From Schaedlerella glycyrrhizinilytica_A (GTDB taxonomy: Bacteria; Bacillota; Clostridia; Lachnospirales; Lachnospiraceae), in the NCBI RefSeq assembly GCF_042852765.1, contig NZ_AP031414.1: a stretch of 64,000 nt of DNA. The stretch is one strand, 5' to 3'. The notes under the pieces were generated by a model. It was not told the origin of the DNA, did not search any database, and saw only the letters and a list, made by a program, of their open reading frames with translations. The translations under genes were made by a program, and so were the position numbers. Within the stretch, counting starts at the first letter, position 1. Each line of letters begins with the position of its first letter. Below, one piece after another: positions 35,138 through 44,190 of the stretch.

Positions 35138-36139
35138 ATGGCTAAGAGAATTATCACAACGGAAAATCTGGAAGAAGATATCAAAATTGAAAATCATCTC
35201 AGACCGCAGTGCCTGAAAGATTATATCGGTCAGGAGAAAGCAAAACAGACATTGGAAATTTATATCCGCGCTGCAAGAGAACGCGGGGATGCGTTGGACC
35301 ATGTACTGTTTTACGGACCGCCGGGATTGGGAAAGACGACGCTTGCAGGGATCATTGCCAATGAAATGGGCGTGCACATTAAGATCACATCCGGTCCGGC
35401 GATCGAGAAACCGGGCGAGATGGCGGCAATCTTAAACAATCTTCAGGAAAACGACATTTTATTTGTGGATGAGATCCATCGGCTGAACCGTCAGGTGGAG
35501 GAGGTGCTCTATCCGGCGATGGAAGACTATGCCATCGATATTATGATCGGAAAAGGAGCGACAGCCAGATCGATTCGTCTGGATCTTCCGAAATTCACGC
35601 TGGTCGGCGCGACGACACGCGCAGGAATGCTGACTGCGCCGCTTCGGGATCGCTTTGGCGTGATCCACCATCTGGAATTTTATACGGAGGAGGAACTGAC
35701 AACGATCATCATGCGGTCGGCTAAGGTTCTGGAGGTGGAGATCGAACCGGAGGGCGCCGTTGAACTGGCGAAGCGTTCCCGGGGAACACCGCGTCTGGCG
35801 AATCGTCTTTTGAAGCGGGTGCGGGATTTTGCCCAGGTAAAATACGATGGTGTGATCACAAAAGAAGTGGCAAATTATGCATTGGATCTTCTGGATGTGG
35901 ATAAATATGGCTTGGATCATATAGACCGGAACATCCTGCTGACGATGATCGAACGTTTTGGCGGAGGTCCGGTAGGATTGGACACGCTTGCTGCGTCGAT
36001 CTCAGAGGATGCCGGAACATTGGAAGATGTGTATGAGCCGTATCTTTTGAAACATGGATTTATCCAGCGAACACCGCGGGGAAGAGTTGCAACCGATCTT
36101 GCATATGCACATTTGGGCATTCCGCATGCAGAAGTGTAG
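35138..36139 (+). CDS. ruvB: Holliday junction branch migration ATPase RuvB
   Basis: Hexameric AAA+ motor of the RuvAB complex. 333 residues with Walker A GPPGLGKTTLAG (near 57-68), Walker B LFVDEIHRLNR (near 106), the sensor-1 segment VGATTRAGMLTAPLRDRFG and a C-terminal winged helix (GFIQRTPRGRVAT). It is 21 bases downstream of ruvA. ATG 35138 with GGGGA upstream; an in-frame start 12 bases earlier is less likely. Confidence 0.97.
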   Translation: MAKRIITTENLEEDIKIENHLRPQCLKDYIGQEKAKQTLEIYIRAARERGDALDHVLFYGPPGLGKTTLAGIIANEMGVHIKITSGPAIEKPGEMAAILNNLQENDILFVDEIHRLNRQVEEVLYPAMEDYAIDIMIGKGATARSIRLDLPKFTLVGATTRAGMLTAPLRDRFGVIHHLEFYTEEELTTIIMRSAKVLEVEIEPEGAVELAKRSRGTPRLANRLLKRVRDFAQVKYDGVITKEVANYALDLLDVDKYGLDHIDRNILLTMIERFGGGPVGLDTLAASISEDAGTLEDVYEPYLLKHGFIQRTPRGRVATDLAYAHLGIPHAEV

Positions 36140-36177
36140 CGGTTTGCGCAGGGAGTGTGTTGTTTTTTAAAAAACAG

Positions 36178-36206
36178 TTGGTTTTTAATTCCATATAGTT
36201 TATAAT
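36178..36206 (+). promoter_or_regulatory. Promoter of zapA
   Basis: TTGGTT (36178-36183) and TATAAT (36201-36206), 17-bp spacer, 31 bp before the ATG. Confidence 0.7.
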
Positions 36207-36236
36207 AGCAGATAAGAAACGCATGGGGAGGAAGCT

Positions 36237-36647
36237 ATGAGTTCAGCAAAACATTTTACAGAAGTATTGATAGGCGGAAAAGTATATACGTTGAGTGGAT
36301 TTGAGGGGGAAGAGTATCTGCAGAAAGTATCTTCTTATTTGAACCACAAGATCACCGAGTGTACGAACAGTGAAGGTTACCGTAAGCAGAGTGCTGATAC
36401 ACGCAACGTGCTCCTGGCCCTGAATATCGCTGATGATTATTTCAAAGCAAAGAAGCAGGGAGATTCTCTTGAGAGCGACATCGAATTAAAGGATAAGGAG
36501 ATGTATGATCTGAAGCATGAACTGATTTCTGTACAGATCAAGCTTGAGAATGCGGAGAAAGAGCTTGCCAAGATGAAAGAGGAAAACAATGATCTGCAGA
36601 TGCAGATCGTGAAACTGGAAACAGAGATGAAGAATCGCAGAAAGTAA
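36237..36647 (+). CDS. zapA: Cell division protein ZapA
   Basis: Promotes FtsZ bundling at the division ring. 136 residues: the ZapA globular N-terminus (VLIGGKVYTLSGFEGEEYLQKV, NVLLALNIADDYFK) followed by a long coiled coil (about 75-130, rich in Glu/Lys/Leu heptads). Slightly longer than the ~85-110 usual for the family because of the coil. GGGGAGG precedes the ATG. Followed by a U32 peptidase, an arrangement I recall from other Clostridia. Confidence 0.88.
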   Translation: MSSAKHFTEVLIGGKVYTLSGFEGEEYLQKVSSYLNHKITECTNSEGYRKQSADTRNVLLALNIADDYFKAKKQGDSLESDIELKDKEMYDLKHELISVQIKLENAEKELAKMKEENNDLQMQIVKLETEMKNRRK

Positions 36648-36668
36648 AGAGTATAGGTGGTTCAGCGA

Positions 36669-39104
36669 GTGAATAGAGAAAGAAAAGCGGAAATATTAGC
36701 GCCGGCGGGATCTTATGAGAGTTTCCGTGCGGCAATTTTGGCAGGGGCGGATGCAGTGTATGCAGGCGGCCCTCGTTTTGGTGCAAGGGCTTATGCAAAG
36801 AATTTTTCAAAAGAGCAGATGCTTGCGGCGATCGACGAGGCACATCTTCACGGGAGAAAGTTCTATCTGACTGTCAATACGTTGTTAAAAGAACCGGAGA
36901 TGGCGGAGCTTTTTGCATATCTGGAACCCTTTTATAACGGGGGTTTAGATGCGGTGATCGTACAGGATCTGGGTGTTTTTTCCTTTGTGAGAAGATGGTT
37001 TCCGGATATGGAGATCCATGTGAGCACGCAGATGACGGTAACCGGAAGTGAGGGGGCAGCATTTTTAAAGGAGAGAGGGGCGACCCGTGTTGTTCCCGCA
37101 CGGGAATTATCTCTGGAGGAAGTGCGCAGAATGAAAAAAGAAACCGGAATGGAAATCGAGTGCTTTGTGCACGGAGCGCTTTGTTATTGTTATTCCGGTC
37201 AGTGTCTCATGAGCAGTCTGATCGGCGGAAGAAGCGGAAACCGGGGGCAGTGCGCGCAACCGTGCAGGCTTCCGTATGGCGCGAATGGGGAAAAGGGATA
37301 TTTGTTGAGTCCGAAAGATATTTGCACGCTTGACCTGATCCCGGATCTGATCGATGCCGGGATTGATTCTTTCAAATTGGAGGGGCGGATGAAGCGTCCG
37401 GAATATGTGGCAGGCGTGACCGGAATGTACCGTAAATATACGGATCTGTATCTGGAAAGAGGACGAGCCGGTTATCGGGTGGACGAGACGGACCGGAAAC
37501 AGTTGATGGATCTGTACAACCGCGGCGGTTTTCACAATGGTTATTATCGGCAGCATAACGGGAAAGAGATGATCTCGAAAGAGCGTCCGAATCATGCCGG
37601 AGTGGCGGCAGTCCGGGTAACCGGGCAAAAGGGACGGGAAGTGACGGGAGCTGCACTGACAGAGATCGGAAAAGGCGATGTTCTTTCTTTTCCGGCGGGA
37701 ATCAAAGAAGATTATACATTTGGCGCTGTGTATAAAAAAGGCGCGGAAAATGTAAAACTTCTTGTGCCGAAACAGGTTCGCATAAAACCGGGGACGATTT
37801 TATACAGAACGAAAAACCGGACGCTTTTAGAAGAATTAGAAAAATCGATCCAATTTGGAAAAATACAAGAAAAAATTTATGGTTATTTTACGCTTTCCGT
37901 TGGAAAACCTGCTAAACTGATCGTATGCTCGGATACAGTCTCGGTGGAAGCCGAATCGGAGATACAGGTGGAGCAGGCGGGAAAACGACCGCTTGCGGAG
38001 GAACAGGTTCGAAAGCAGCTTGAAAAAACAGGAGAGACGCCGTTTATTTTCGAGACATTGGATATCGGGATGGATCCCAATGTCTTTCTACCGATGCAGC
38101 AGCTCAATGAGATGCGCAGACGGGCGCTTGCGGAATTAGAAAAACAGATCTGCAGGCAATATCATCGGGAACTGAGAGCAAATCCGGAAAACAGGGAGAA
38201 CAGAGCGGTATTTTGCGACCGGGAAGAGATTGTATACAAGAATACAAATGAACGATCGGTAGAAAACAGACCGGAACTGACGATTCTGACAGAAACGATC
38301 GAACAGTTCCGGACAGTGGAAGTATTCGCGGAAGAATATCGGGGGATCCATCGGGTTTATGTGGACAGCGCGATGGGGGGAGATCTCTTCCGGACACCGG
38401 AAGCTCTTTTGATCTGTGAATGCTTGCAGCAGTCGGGAGTGGAAGTGTATCTGGCGATGCCGCATATTTTCCGGAATGAGACGGAGGCGCTTTTTACAGC
38501 GCAGTATGCAGAGAAGATCCGGGACGGATTTGACGGGATTCTTGTGCGGAATCTGGAAAGTATCCGTTTTCTGGAGCGGATCGGATTTGACAGGAATGTG
38601 ATTACGGATCATAATTTATATGTGTTTAATCGATATACGAAGCAGTTCTGGAAAGAGAACGGGATCGCACAGTTTACGGTTCCGTTGGAATTGAACCGGC
38701 AGGAGATAAAAGAGCTGGGGATCGAGGATGGTGAGATGGTTTTATATGGTAATCTTGCGGTGATGATCTCCGCTCAATGTGTCGAGAAAACAACAAGAGG
38801 ATGCCGTAAGAAAGACGGGATGACAGTCCTGACAGACCGGTATCAGAATCAGTTTGCTGTCCGGAATCGTTGTCGGGAGTGCTATAATGTGATTTATAAT
38901 TCAGCGCCGCTGTATCTGCTGGATTTAAAAGAAGAGGTGCGGGAACTCGCTCCAAAGCGCGTACGTCTGCAGTTTTCTGTGGAAGATAAGAAGCAGACGG
39001 AACAGATTCTGCACGCGTACCGGGAAAGTTTTGTTCTGGGAAAGCAGACGGAACGGATGCCGGAAGACTATACGCGGGGACATTTTAAGCGGGGCGTAAT
39101 ATGA
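36669..39104 (+). CDS. U32 family peptidase/RlhA-like protein
   Basis: 811 residues. The N-terminal ~300 residues are a U32 domain (AEILAPAGSYESFRAAILAGADAVYAGG; ECFVHGALCYCYSGQCLMSS, GNRGQCAQPCR), followed by a DUF3656-type middle and a C-terminal domain with an RNRCRECYNVIYN Cys motif. Relatives include collagenase-type peptidases and RlhA/UbiU-type proteins that bind Fe-S clusters and hydroxylate RNA or quinone precursors; the four clustered cysteines favour the latter group. GTG 36669 has AGGTGG 8 bases before it; GTG 36657 is the alternative. Confidence 0.85.
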   Translation: MNRERKAEILAPAGSYESFRAAILAGADAVYAGGPRFGARAYAKNFSKEQMLAAIDEAHLHGRKFYLTVNTLLKEPEMAELFAYLEPFYNGGLDAVIVQDLGVFSFVRRWFPDMEIHVSTQMTVTGSEGAAFLKERGATRVVPARELSLEEVRRMKKETGMEIECFVHGALCYCYSGQCLMSSLIGGRSGNRGQCAQPCRLPYGANGEKGYLLSPKDICTLDLIPDLIDAGIDSFKLEGRMKRPEYVAGVTGMYRKYTDLYLERGRAGYRVDETDRKQLMDLYNRGGFHNGYYRQHNGKEMISKERPNHAGVAAVRVTGQKGREVTGAALTEIGKGDVLSFPAGIKEDYTFGAVYKKGAENVKLLVPKQVRIKPGTILYRTKNRTLLEELEKSIQFGKIQEKIYGYFTLSVGKPAKLIVCSDTVSVEAESEIQVEQAGKRPLAEEQVRKQLEKTGETPFIFETLDIGMDPNVFLPMQQLNEMRRRALAELEKQICRQYHRELRANPENRENRAVFCDREEIVYKNTNERSVENRPELTILTETIEQFRTVEVFAEEYRGIHRVYVDSAMGGDLFRTPEALLICECLQQSGVEVYLAMPHIFRNETEALFTAQYAEKIRDGFDGILVRNLESIRFLERIGFDRNVITDHNLYVFNRYTKQFWKENGIAQFTVPLELNRQEIKELGIEDGEMVLYGNLAVMISAQCVEKTTRGCRKKDGMTVLTDRYQNQFAVRNRCRECYNVIYNSAPLYLLDLKEEVRELAPKRVRLQFSVEDKKQTEQILHAYRESFVLGKQTERMPEDYTRGHFKRGVI

Positions 39105-39117
39105 GGCAGGTGACAAA

Positions 39118-40602
39118 GTGACAAATATTATCGTAGAACTATCAAAATATCTGATCATCTTATTGATGGCGTGTTATACATTTTCCTGTTTTTCGATCTT
39201 TACGAAAGAATACGTGGAAGATGAAAAGCGTGTGTTGATCATGCAGAATATCGTTATGTTTCTGATGCATTTTCTGGCATATATGGTGATGTATCTGAAA
39301 ATGAACGAACCGAAGCTTATGTTCTTTTATGCGGCGCAGGTTGTCTATTTTCTGGCGGTAATCCTTTTATACTCGCTGATCTATCCGACAGTTTCAAAAC
39401 TGATCGTCAATAATATGTGTATGCTGATCAGCATCGGACTGATCATGATCACGAGGCTGAATTACGGAAGCGCGGTAAAGCAGTTTATCTTTGCAGTGCT
39501 TGGATCGGTTTTCGGGCTGGTCGTACCGGTGATCATCCGAAAGATGAAATCGCTGATCGACTGGACGTATATTTATGCGGGAGTCGGACTTGGCGCTTTG
39601 ACGCTGGTTGCTGTTTTTGCGGCGACGTCGGGAGGGGCGAAACTGGGGTTTGAGATTGCAGGGATCGGAATCCAGCCCTCGGAGTTTGTGAAGATCCTGT
39701 TTGTATTTTTTGTGGCGTCGAGTCTGAAGAAATCGACGGAATTTAAAAATGTTGTGGTGACGACGGCGCTTGCCGCGGCACATGTGCTGATCCTTGTATT
39801 ATCAACGGATCTGGGCGCGGCGCTCATTATGTTTGTCGTATATCTGGTTATGCTTTATGTAGCGACACAGCAGCCGCTTTATGCGGTGGCAGGCGTGGGG
39901 GCGGGGAGCTTTGCAGCCGTGATTGGCTACAAATTGTTTGCGCATATCAAGGTACGTGTAGCTGCCTGGAAAGATCCGTTTGCGACATACAGCGACGGCG
40001 GCTATCAGGTGGCACAGTCACTGTTCGCTATCGGAACAGGAAGCTGGTTTGGAATGGGACTTTGCCAGGGAAGTCCGGATCTGATCCCGGTAGCGGAAAC
40101 CGATTTTATCTTTTCGGCGATCGCCGAGGAACTGGGAGTGATATTTGCACTCTGTCTGATCCTTGTTTGTGTGAGCTGTTATGTGATGTTTTTGAATATT
40201 GCAATGGAGATACGGAACCGCTTTTATAAACTGATTGCGCTGGGACTTGGAACCTGTTATATTTTTCAGGTGTTTTTAACGATCGGCGGAGTGACTAAAT
40301 TTATCCCGTCTACCGGAGTGACGCTTCCGCTTGTGAGCTACGGAGGAAGTTCGATGTTGAGTACGATGATCATGTTCGGAATCATTCAGGGATTGTATAT
40401 TATCCGGGAAGATGAAGAGGAAGAGATCATCGAGAAGAAAAGAGAGAGAGCAAATAGAAATGAACCGAGAAGAACGGCAAAGAAGAAACCAACACAGTCA
40501 AAGCCAAAACAGCAGAGACCATCGGGGACAGAACCGGAACGACCGAAACAGAAACGAAAAAAGCCGGCGTTCGAGGAGGTCCCTAAACAAAGAGTTCGCT
40601 AG
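39118..40602 (+). CDS. SEDS protein (FtsW/RodA/SpoVE family)
   Basis: A 494-residue polytopic lipid II polymerase-family protein, with about 12 membrane helices including an N-terminal extension of about three. SEDS motifs: TDLGAALIMF near 235 with the catalytic-region Asp, and ETDFIFSAIAEELG near 320. GTG start with AGGTGA just upstream. After the last helix a ~75-residue basic, Lys/Arg/Pro-rich tail runs to the stop, and its DNA also encodes the start of the next gene in another frame. The adjacent transpeptidase suggests a RodA-PbpA-like pair; FtsW or SpoVE roles are possible. Confidence 0.9.
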   Translation: MTNIIVELSKYLIILLMACYTFSCFSIFTKEYVEDEKRVLIMQNIVMFLMHFLAYMVMYLKMNEPKLMFFYAAQVVYFLAVILLYSLIYPTVSKLIVNNMCMLISIGLIMITRLNYGSAVKQFIFAVLGSVFGLVVPVIIRKMKSLIDWTYIYAGVGLGALTLVAVFAATSGGAKLGFEIAGIGIQPSEFVKILFVFFVASSLKKSTEFKNVVVTTALAAAHVLILVLSTDLGAALIMFVVYLVMLYVATQQPLYAVAGVGAGSFAAVIGYKLFAHIKVRVAAWKDPFATYSDGGYQVAQSLFAIGTGSWFGMGLCQGSPDLIPVAETDFIFSAIAEELGVIFALCLILVCVSCYVMFLNIAMEIRNRFYKLIALGLGTCYIFQVFLTIGGVTKFIPSTGVTLPLVSYGGSSMLSTMIMFGIIQGLYIIREDEEEEIIEKKRERANRNEPRRTAKKKPTQSKPKQQRPSGTEPERPKQKRKKPAFEEVPKQRVR

Positions 40603-41995
40603 AGTCACCTACTTTTTTGTGATCCTGTTTCTTGCCCTGATGGGGTATCTTGTCTATTTTAATGTGGTGCGTGCAAAAACGGTGGTCAATAACCCACACA
40701 ATGAGCGGCAGGATAATTTTGCGGAACAGGTTGTACGCGGCGCGATCACGGACCGCAACGGAAACGTTCTTGCAGAAACACAGTGGGCAGAAGACGGAAG
40801 CGAATATCGTGTGTATCCGTATGGCGATATTTTTGCCCATGTAGTCGGATACAGTAATCCGGAGCTTGGAAAGACCGGACTGGAGTCAGTCGAGAACTTC
40901 CATCTTCTGACATCCAATGCGTTTTTTCTGGAAAAGCTGAAAAATGAGTTTCAGGATCAGAAAGATATGGGAGATACGGTTGTGACTACGCTGGATGCAA
41001 ATTTACAGCAGGCGGCATATAATGCGATGGGAGCGAATAAAGGGGCGGTTGTTGTGATGGAAGCGTCCACAGGGAAGATCCTCGCGATGTTGTCCACTCC
41101 TTCGTATGATCCGAACCAGATCGCGGCAAACTGGGATTATCTGAATGCAGATGGGGAGAACAGTCCGCTTTTGAATCGTGCGACGCAGGGCGCCTATGCG
41201 CCGGGATCTACATTTAAGATCGTGACGACATTGGAATATATGCGGGAATATCCGGATTACATGAATTATATGTATGAATGCGGCGGCGCGATCACGGTGG
41301 GAGATACAACGATCCACTGTTTTGACAATACGGTGCATGGTTTGGAGGATCTGCGAAGTTCTGTTGCGAATTCCTGTAACGCTTCCTTTGCAAATATCGG
41401 TCTGCTGCTGGATAAAAATGCATACCGGAAAACGGCGGAAGAATTACTGTTTAATAAAAAACTGCCGTCTGTCCTGGATTATACGAAAAGTTCGTTTGCC
41501 GTTACGGAAGAAACTGGTGAGGCAGAGATGATGATGACGGCGATGGGACAGGGAAATACATTGGTAAGCCCGTATCATATGGCGCTGATCACAGCGGCGG
41601 TGGCAAACGGCGGTACACTGATGGAACCGTACCTTGTGGAAAAGGTGACGAATTATACTGGAACGGAGATCAGCAAAAATGTGCCTAAGAGTTATCGGAG
41701 ACTGATGACTTCGGAAGAGGCAGCGCAGTTGAAAGAATACATGCGCGCAGTGGTAGATGAGGGAACAGGAATGCTGCTTGGCGGACAGTCCTATACGGCA
41801 GCTGGAAAGACCGGAACAGCGGAGTACAGCATGGTGGATGGCGAGAAGACCCATTCCTGGTTCATGGGATTTACCAATGCGGACAATCCGGAACTGGTCA
41901 TCAGTGTGATCGTGGAGGGTTCCGACGGACAGGACGGCGCGAAAGCGGTACCGATCGCGAGACAGATCCTGGATTCCTATTATTACGGGGGCTGA
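40460..41995 (+). CDS. Penicillin-binding transpeptidase, PbpA-like class B
   Basis: 511 residues from the ATG at 40460 (AGAGAG upstream; weak). A basic Arg/Gln/Asn-rich cytosolic segment (about 50 residues) precedes one membrane helix (VTYFFVILFLALMGYLVYF) and the transpeptidase domain: SxxK in GSTFKIV, SxN in ANSCNASF and KTG in AGKTGTAEYS. It cross-links the glycan made by the SEDS partner. No start codon exists after the upstream stop (40602) and before the membrane helix, so a 143-base overlap with the SEDS gene is forced. Confidence 0.9.
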   Translation: MNREERQRRNQHSQSQNSRDHRGQNRNDRNRNEKSRRSRRSLNKEFARVTYFFVILFLALMGYLVYFNVVRAKTVVNNPHNERQDNFAEQVVRGAITDRNGNVLAETQWAEDGSEYRVYPYGDIFAHVVGYSNPELGKTGLESVENFHLLTSNAFFLEKLKNEFQDQKDMGDTVVTTLDANLQQAAYNAMGANKGAVVVMEASTGKILAMLSTPSYDPNQIAANWDYLNADGENSPLLNRATQGAYAPGSTFKIVTTLEYMREYPDYMNYMYECGGAITVGDTTIHCFDNTVHGLEDLRSSVANSCNASFANIGLLLDKNAYRKTAEELLFNKKLPSVLDYTKSSFAVTEETGEAEMMMTAMGQGNTLVSPYHMALITAAVANGGTLMEPYLVEKVTNYTGTEISKNVPKSYRRLMTSEEAAQLKEYMRAVVDEGTGMLLGGQSYTAAGKTGTAEYSMVDGEKTHSWFMGFTNADNPELVISVIVEGSDGQDGAKAVPIARQILDSYYYGG

Positions 41996-41997
41996 CG

Positions 41998-42348
41998 ATG
42001 AAGATCAAATGTTATTGTGATTTATATGTAAGTGAATCGTTGAAAAACAAGCAGAACCAGATCCTGGAAGAAGTGATGAAACAGCGTCCGCGTCCATCCG
42101 TGTATCTGATCACGCTGGCACAGGGAAAGCAGAACCATCTGGAATTTTATTCCGGTCTTCTCTTGTGGCAGCATGTGTTCGACCATGCGGAACTGTTTGT
42201 GGTCGGGCTGGCAGATGGATATTATGAAGCAGTGGAACTGGTGGAGAAAATCATAAACGATACGATCCGGGCGACCGGAGATGTGAATGTGCGGGGATAT
42301 CTGAACCGGAGTCAGATGAAATTTGAGGAAAGCAGAGCAGGAATATGA
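41998..42348 (+). CDS. Conserved hypothetical protein, 116 aa
   Basis: I do not recognise this family. It begins 2 bases after the transpeptidase stop and overlaps the next start by 4 bases, so it belongs to this operon. The sequence is soluble, with no signal or membrane segment; it starts with a beta-strand-like CYCDLYV and has mixed alpha/beta character (PRPSVYLITLAQGKQNHLEF, ELFVVGLADGYYEAVELV). No cofactor motif is visible. It could be a small partner of the membrane or sporulation proteins around it. Confidence 0.75.
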   Translation: MKIKCYCDLYVSESLKNKQNQILEEVMKQRPRPSVYLITLAQGKQNHLEFYSGLLLWQHVFDHAELFVVGLADGYYEAVELVEKIINDTIRATGDVNVRGYLNRSQMKFEESRAGI

Positions 42349-43331
42349 TTTTGCAGATTGTCTTATGGATCTTGAAAATAATAGGGGGGATTCTTTTGGC
42401 GGTACTAGGACTGTTTGTGCTGGCGGTTTGTTTCGTTTTGTTCACCCCCCTTCGATATAAGGGAGAGGCGGGGTGTCAGGGGAAAAAGGAAACTTTGTGG
42501 GCGCAGTTGCAGTTTTCTCTTTTGTTCCGTTTTGCAGAGGGGTGCGTGGAATACGCAGATGGGAAGACGACATGGCGGCTGAGGGTGGCATGGAAACAAC
42601 TGCAGGGAGCGGAAGCAAAGCAGGTGATGGAAGAAACGGCATCTGTTGCCGAATCAATGGCGGAAAACGCGCAGACAGGAGTGGGAATACCGGAAGAAAA
42701 GCCGATGGAGAAAACGGAAGAACCCGGGGAAAGACGGTCAGAAGAACGGTCAGAAGAATGGCAGAAGCCGTCAGAAGAACAGGGAAAATCGCGGAAAAGT
42801 GCGGAAAAACCGCATGAAAACTCGGAAAACCGAGAAAAGCCTCGGAAAAGCCCGGAAAAGTCATTTGAAAAATCCGCAAAGAAAGCAGAAGATGAAAAAA
42901 GGAGCTTTTTTGAGCGGATCGAATATACATTTCAGGTATTCTGTGATAAGATGAATGTGCTGATCGAAAAGAAAGAGAAAATAAGATCCTTTCTCGAAGA
43001 CGAGATCCATCATGTTGCGTTTTTGAAAGCGATACAGTCTTTAAAACGACTTGTCTTAAGACTGAAACCAACTGATTTTTCGGGAAATGTACGGTTTGGA
43101 TTTGAAGATCCTGCAGTGACCGGAAAGACGCTGGCAGTACTCAGTGTGACGGCACCATTTTTTGAGGGAAATCTTGAGGTGGAGCCGGAATTTCAAGAGG
43201 AGATTCTGGAGGGAGAGCTTTTGATCGCCGGGAAACTTACCGCATGGAAATTTACAGCGCTTGTACTGGAACTGTTCACAGACAAAAATATCCGAAAGAC
43301 GATTTCGCATATTAAGAATTTTAAATTATGA
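42345..43331 (+). CDS. DUF2953 protein (YtfI-like), with long charged linker
   Basis: 328 residues. One N-terminal membrane helix (ILQIVLWILKIIGGILLAVLGLFVLAV is 28 long; the core is residues 9-30), then a ~45-residue N-terminal domain, a low-complexity Glu/Lys/Ser/Arg linker (about 100-185) and a C-terminal DUF2953 domain (LKPTDFSGNVRFGFEDPA). B. subtilis has YtfI next to the spore germination protein YtfJ/GerW, as here, where a GerW gene follows. Function unknown; probably spore-related. Confidence 0.8.
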   Translation: MILQIVLWILKIIGGILLAVLGLFVLAVCFVLFTPLRYKGEAGCQGKKETLWAQLQFSLLFRFAEGCVEYADGKTTWRLRVAWKQLQGAEAKQVMEETASVAESMAENAQTGVGIPEEKPMEKTEEPGERRSEERSEEWQKPSEEQGKSRKSAEKPHENSENREKPRKSPEKSFEKSAKKAEDEKRSFFERIEYTFQVFCDKMNVLIEKKEKIRSFLEDEIHHVAFLKAIQSLKRLVLRLKPTDFSGNVRFGFEDPAVTGKTLAVLSVTAPFFEGNLEVEPEFQEEILEGELLIAGKLTAWKFTALVLELFTDKNIRKTISHIKNFKL

Positions 43332-43353
43332 TCAACAGGGAGGAAGAAAAGAA

Positions 43354-43749
43354 ATGTCGGAAACAAATAATTTAAAAAATACAGTGGAGTCCTTGTTTGA
43401 CGGGATGGATGGAGTTGTATCGACGAAAACAGTTGTCGGGGATGCGATCCATATCGGAGACACAACGATCGTTCCTCTTGTGGATGTATCATTTGGAATC
43501 GGAGCCGGCTCTTTTAGCGGGGAGAAAAAAGAAAAAGGCATGGGAGGGATCGGAGGAAAGATTACGCCTAGCGCTGTGCTCGTGATCAAAGACGGATCTA
43601 CCCGCCTTGTGAACATCCGGAATCAGGATACGATGACAAAGATCCTCGACATGGTGCCGGAACTTTTGGATCGTTTCACAACGAAAAAAGAAGATAAGTT
43701 ATCTGAAGAAGATGTTGCGGATATTTTAGATGAGGCAAAAGCAGAATAG
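43354..43749 (+). CDS. gerW: GerW/YtfJ-family sporulation protein
   Basis: 131 residues with the family core VDVSFGIGAGSFSGE, GIGGKITPSAVLVI and DKVPELLDRF-like tail (DMVPELLDRFTTKKED). In Bacillus, GerW/YtfJ is a spore protein needed for germination with some germinants. ATG 43354 is the first start with a proper site (GGGAGG). It follows the DUF2953 gene, and a terminator comes 10 bases after its stop. Confidence 0.93.
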   Translation: MSETNNLKNTVESLFDGMDGVVSTKTVVGDAIHIGDTTIVPLVDVSFGIGAGSFSGEKKEKGMGGIGGKITPSAVLVIKDGSTRLVNIRNQDTMTKILDMVPELLDRFTTKKEDKLSEEDVADILDEAKAE

Positions 43750-43758
43750 AGAACAGAG

Positions 43759-43799
43759 ATCCCATTCTGGACAGAATATGTTTTGGAATGGGATTTTTG
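43759..43799 (+). terminator. Terminator after gerW
   Basis: ATCCCATTC (43759-43767) pairs with GAATGGGAT (43786-43794), then T4-5. Confidence 0.85.
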
Positions 43800-43857
43800 C
43801 ATGTTTCCGAAAAGAATGCATAGTATAGTGTAAGAGAACTGTGCAGGAGAAAGACAG

Positions 43858-43998
43858 ATGAAACGTGTCTGCGGATTTGCACTGATCAATATGTCGGTGG
43901 GAATGCTTGTAGTGTTTTTGCTCCCTGCCACTTCCGTCTTCCGGGTGCTTTTGTTTCTTGCCTGTGTGGCAGGCGGTTACTTTTTGTTTTGCAAATAA
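43858..43998 (+). CDS. Small membrane protein, 46 aa
   Basis: Short gene with a clear GCAGGAGA ribosome site 8 bases before the ATG. The peptide is almost wholly hydrophobic: two membrane helices (INMSVGMLVVFLLP and VLLFLACVAGGYFLFC) with a short positively charged N-terminus (MKRVCG). I do not recognise the family. It sits alone between the gerW terminator and a structured region, with a TATAGT near 43824-43829 as a possible -10. Confidence 0.65.
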   Translation: MKRVCGFALINMSVGMLVVFLLPATSVFRVLLFLACVAGGYFLFCK

Positions 43999-44006
43999 AA
44001 ATCACC

Positions 44007-44075
44007 GGAAGTGCCCAAAGGCACATTCCAGGATTGTAAGCAGTCGCCAAGGTCTCGGTCAAGCCCGGACTTTGG
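44007..44075. other. Two-hairpin structured stretch before rpmB
   Basis: GGAAGTGCC (44007-44015) pairs with GGCACATTCC (44020-44029, one bulged A) around CAAA. CCAAGGTC (44047-44054) pairs with GACTTTGG (44068-44075) with one G-T pair. Lies between the 46-aa gene and the terminator at 44,093 and could be part of its 3' untranslated region or a small RNA. I recognise no named RNA family. Confidence 0.4.
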
Positions 44076-44092
44076 TTCGTCGCCTATACAAG

Positions 44093-44129
44093 AAAAAGAC
44101 TCAATATCCATACGATACTGAGTCTTTTT
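44093..44129. terminator. Bidirectional terminator between the 46-aa gene and rpmB
   Basis: AAAAAGACTCA (44093-44103) pairs with TGAGTCTTTTT (44119-44129). The A and T runs at both ends let it serve both strands. Confidence 0.85.
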
Positions 44130-44190
44130 AAAATTCCGTGTCTCTAAAGCAATCATGCATTCGCTTTATCAATCTGTTCATCCCGGCGGA

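Noticed and set aside
42660..42900. Alternative plus-strand frames through the Glu/Lys-rich linker of the DUF2953 gene
   Set aside because: Low-complexity purine-rich DNA stays open in several frames; the frame carrying the membrane helix and DUF2953 domain is the real one.
44007..44092. Cyclic di-GMP (GEMM) riboswitch
   Set aside because: The conserved core bases of the class are absent and no gene with a matching role follows on that strand.
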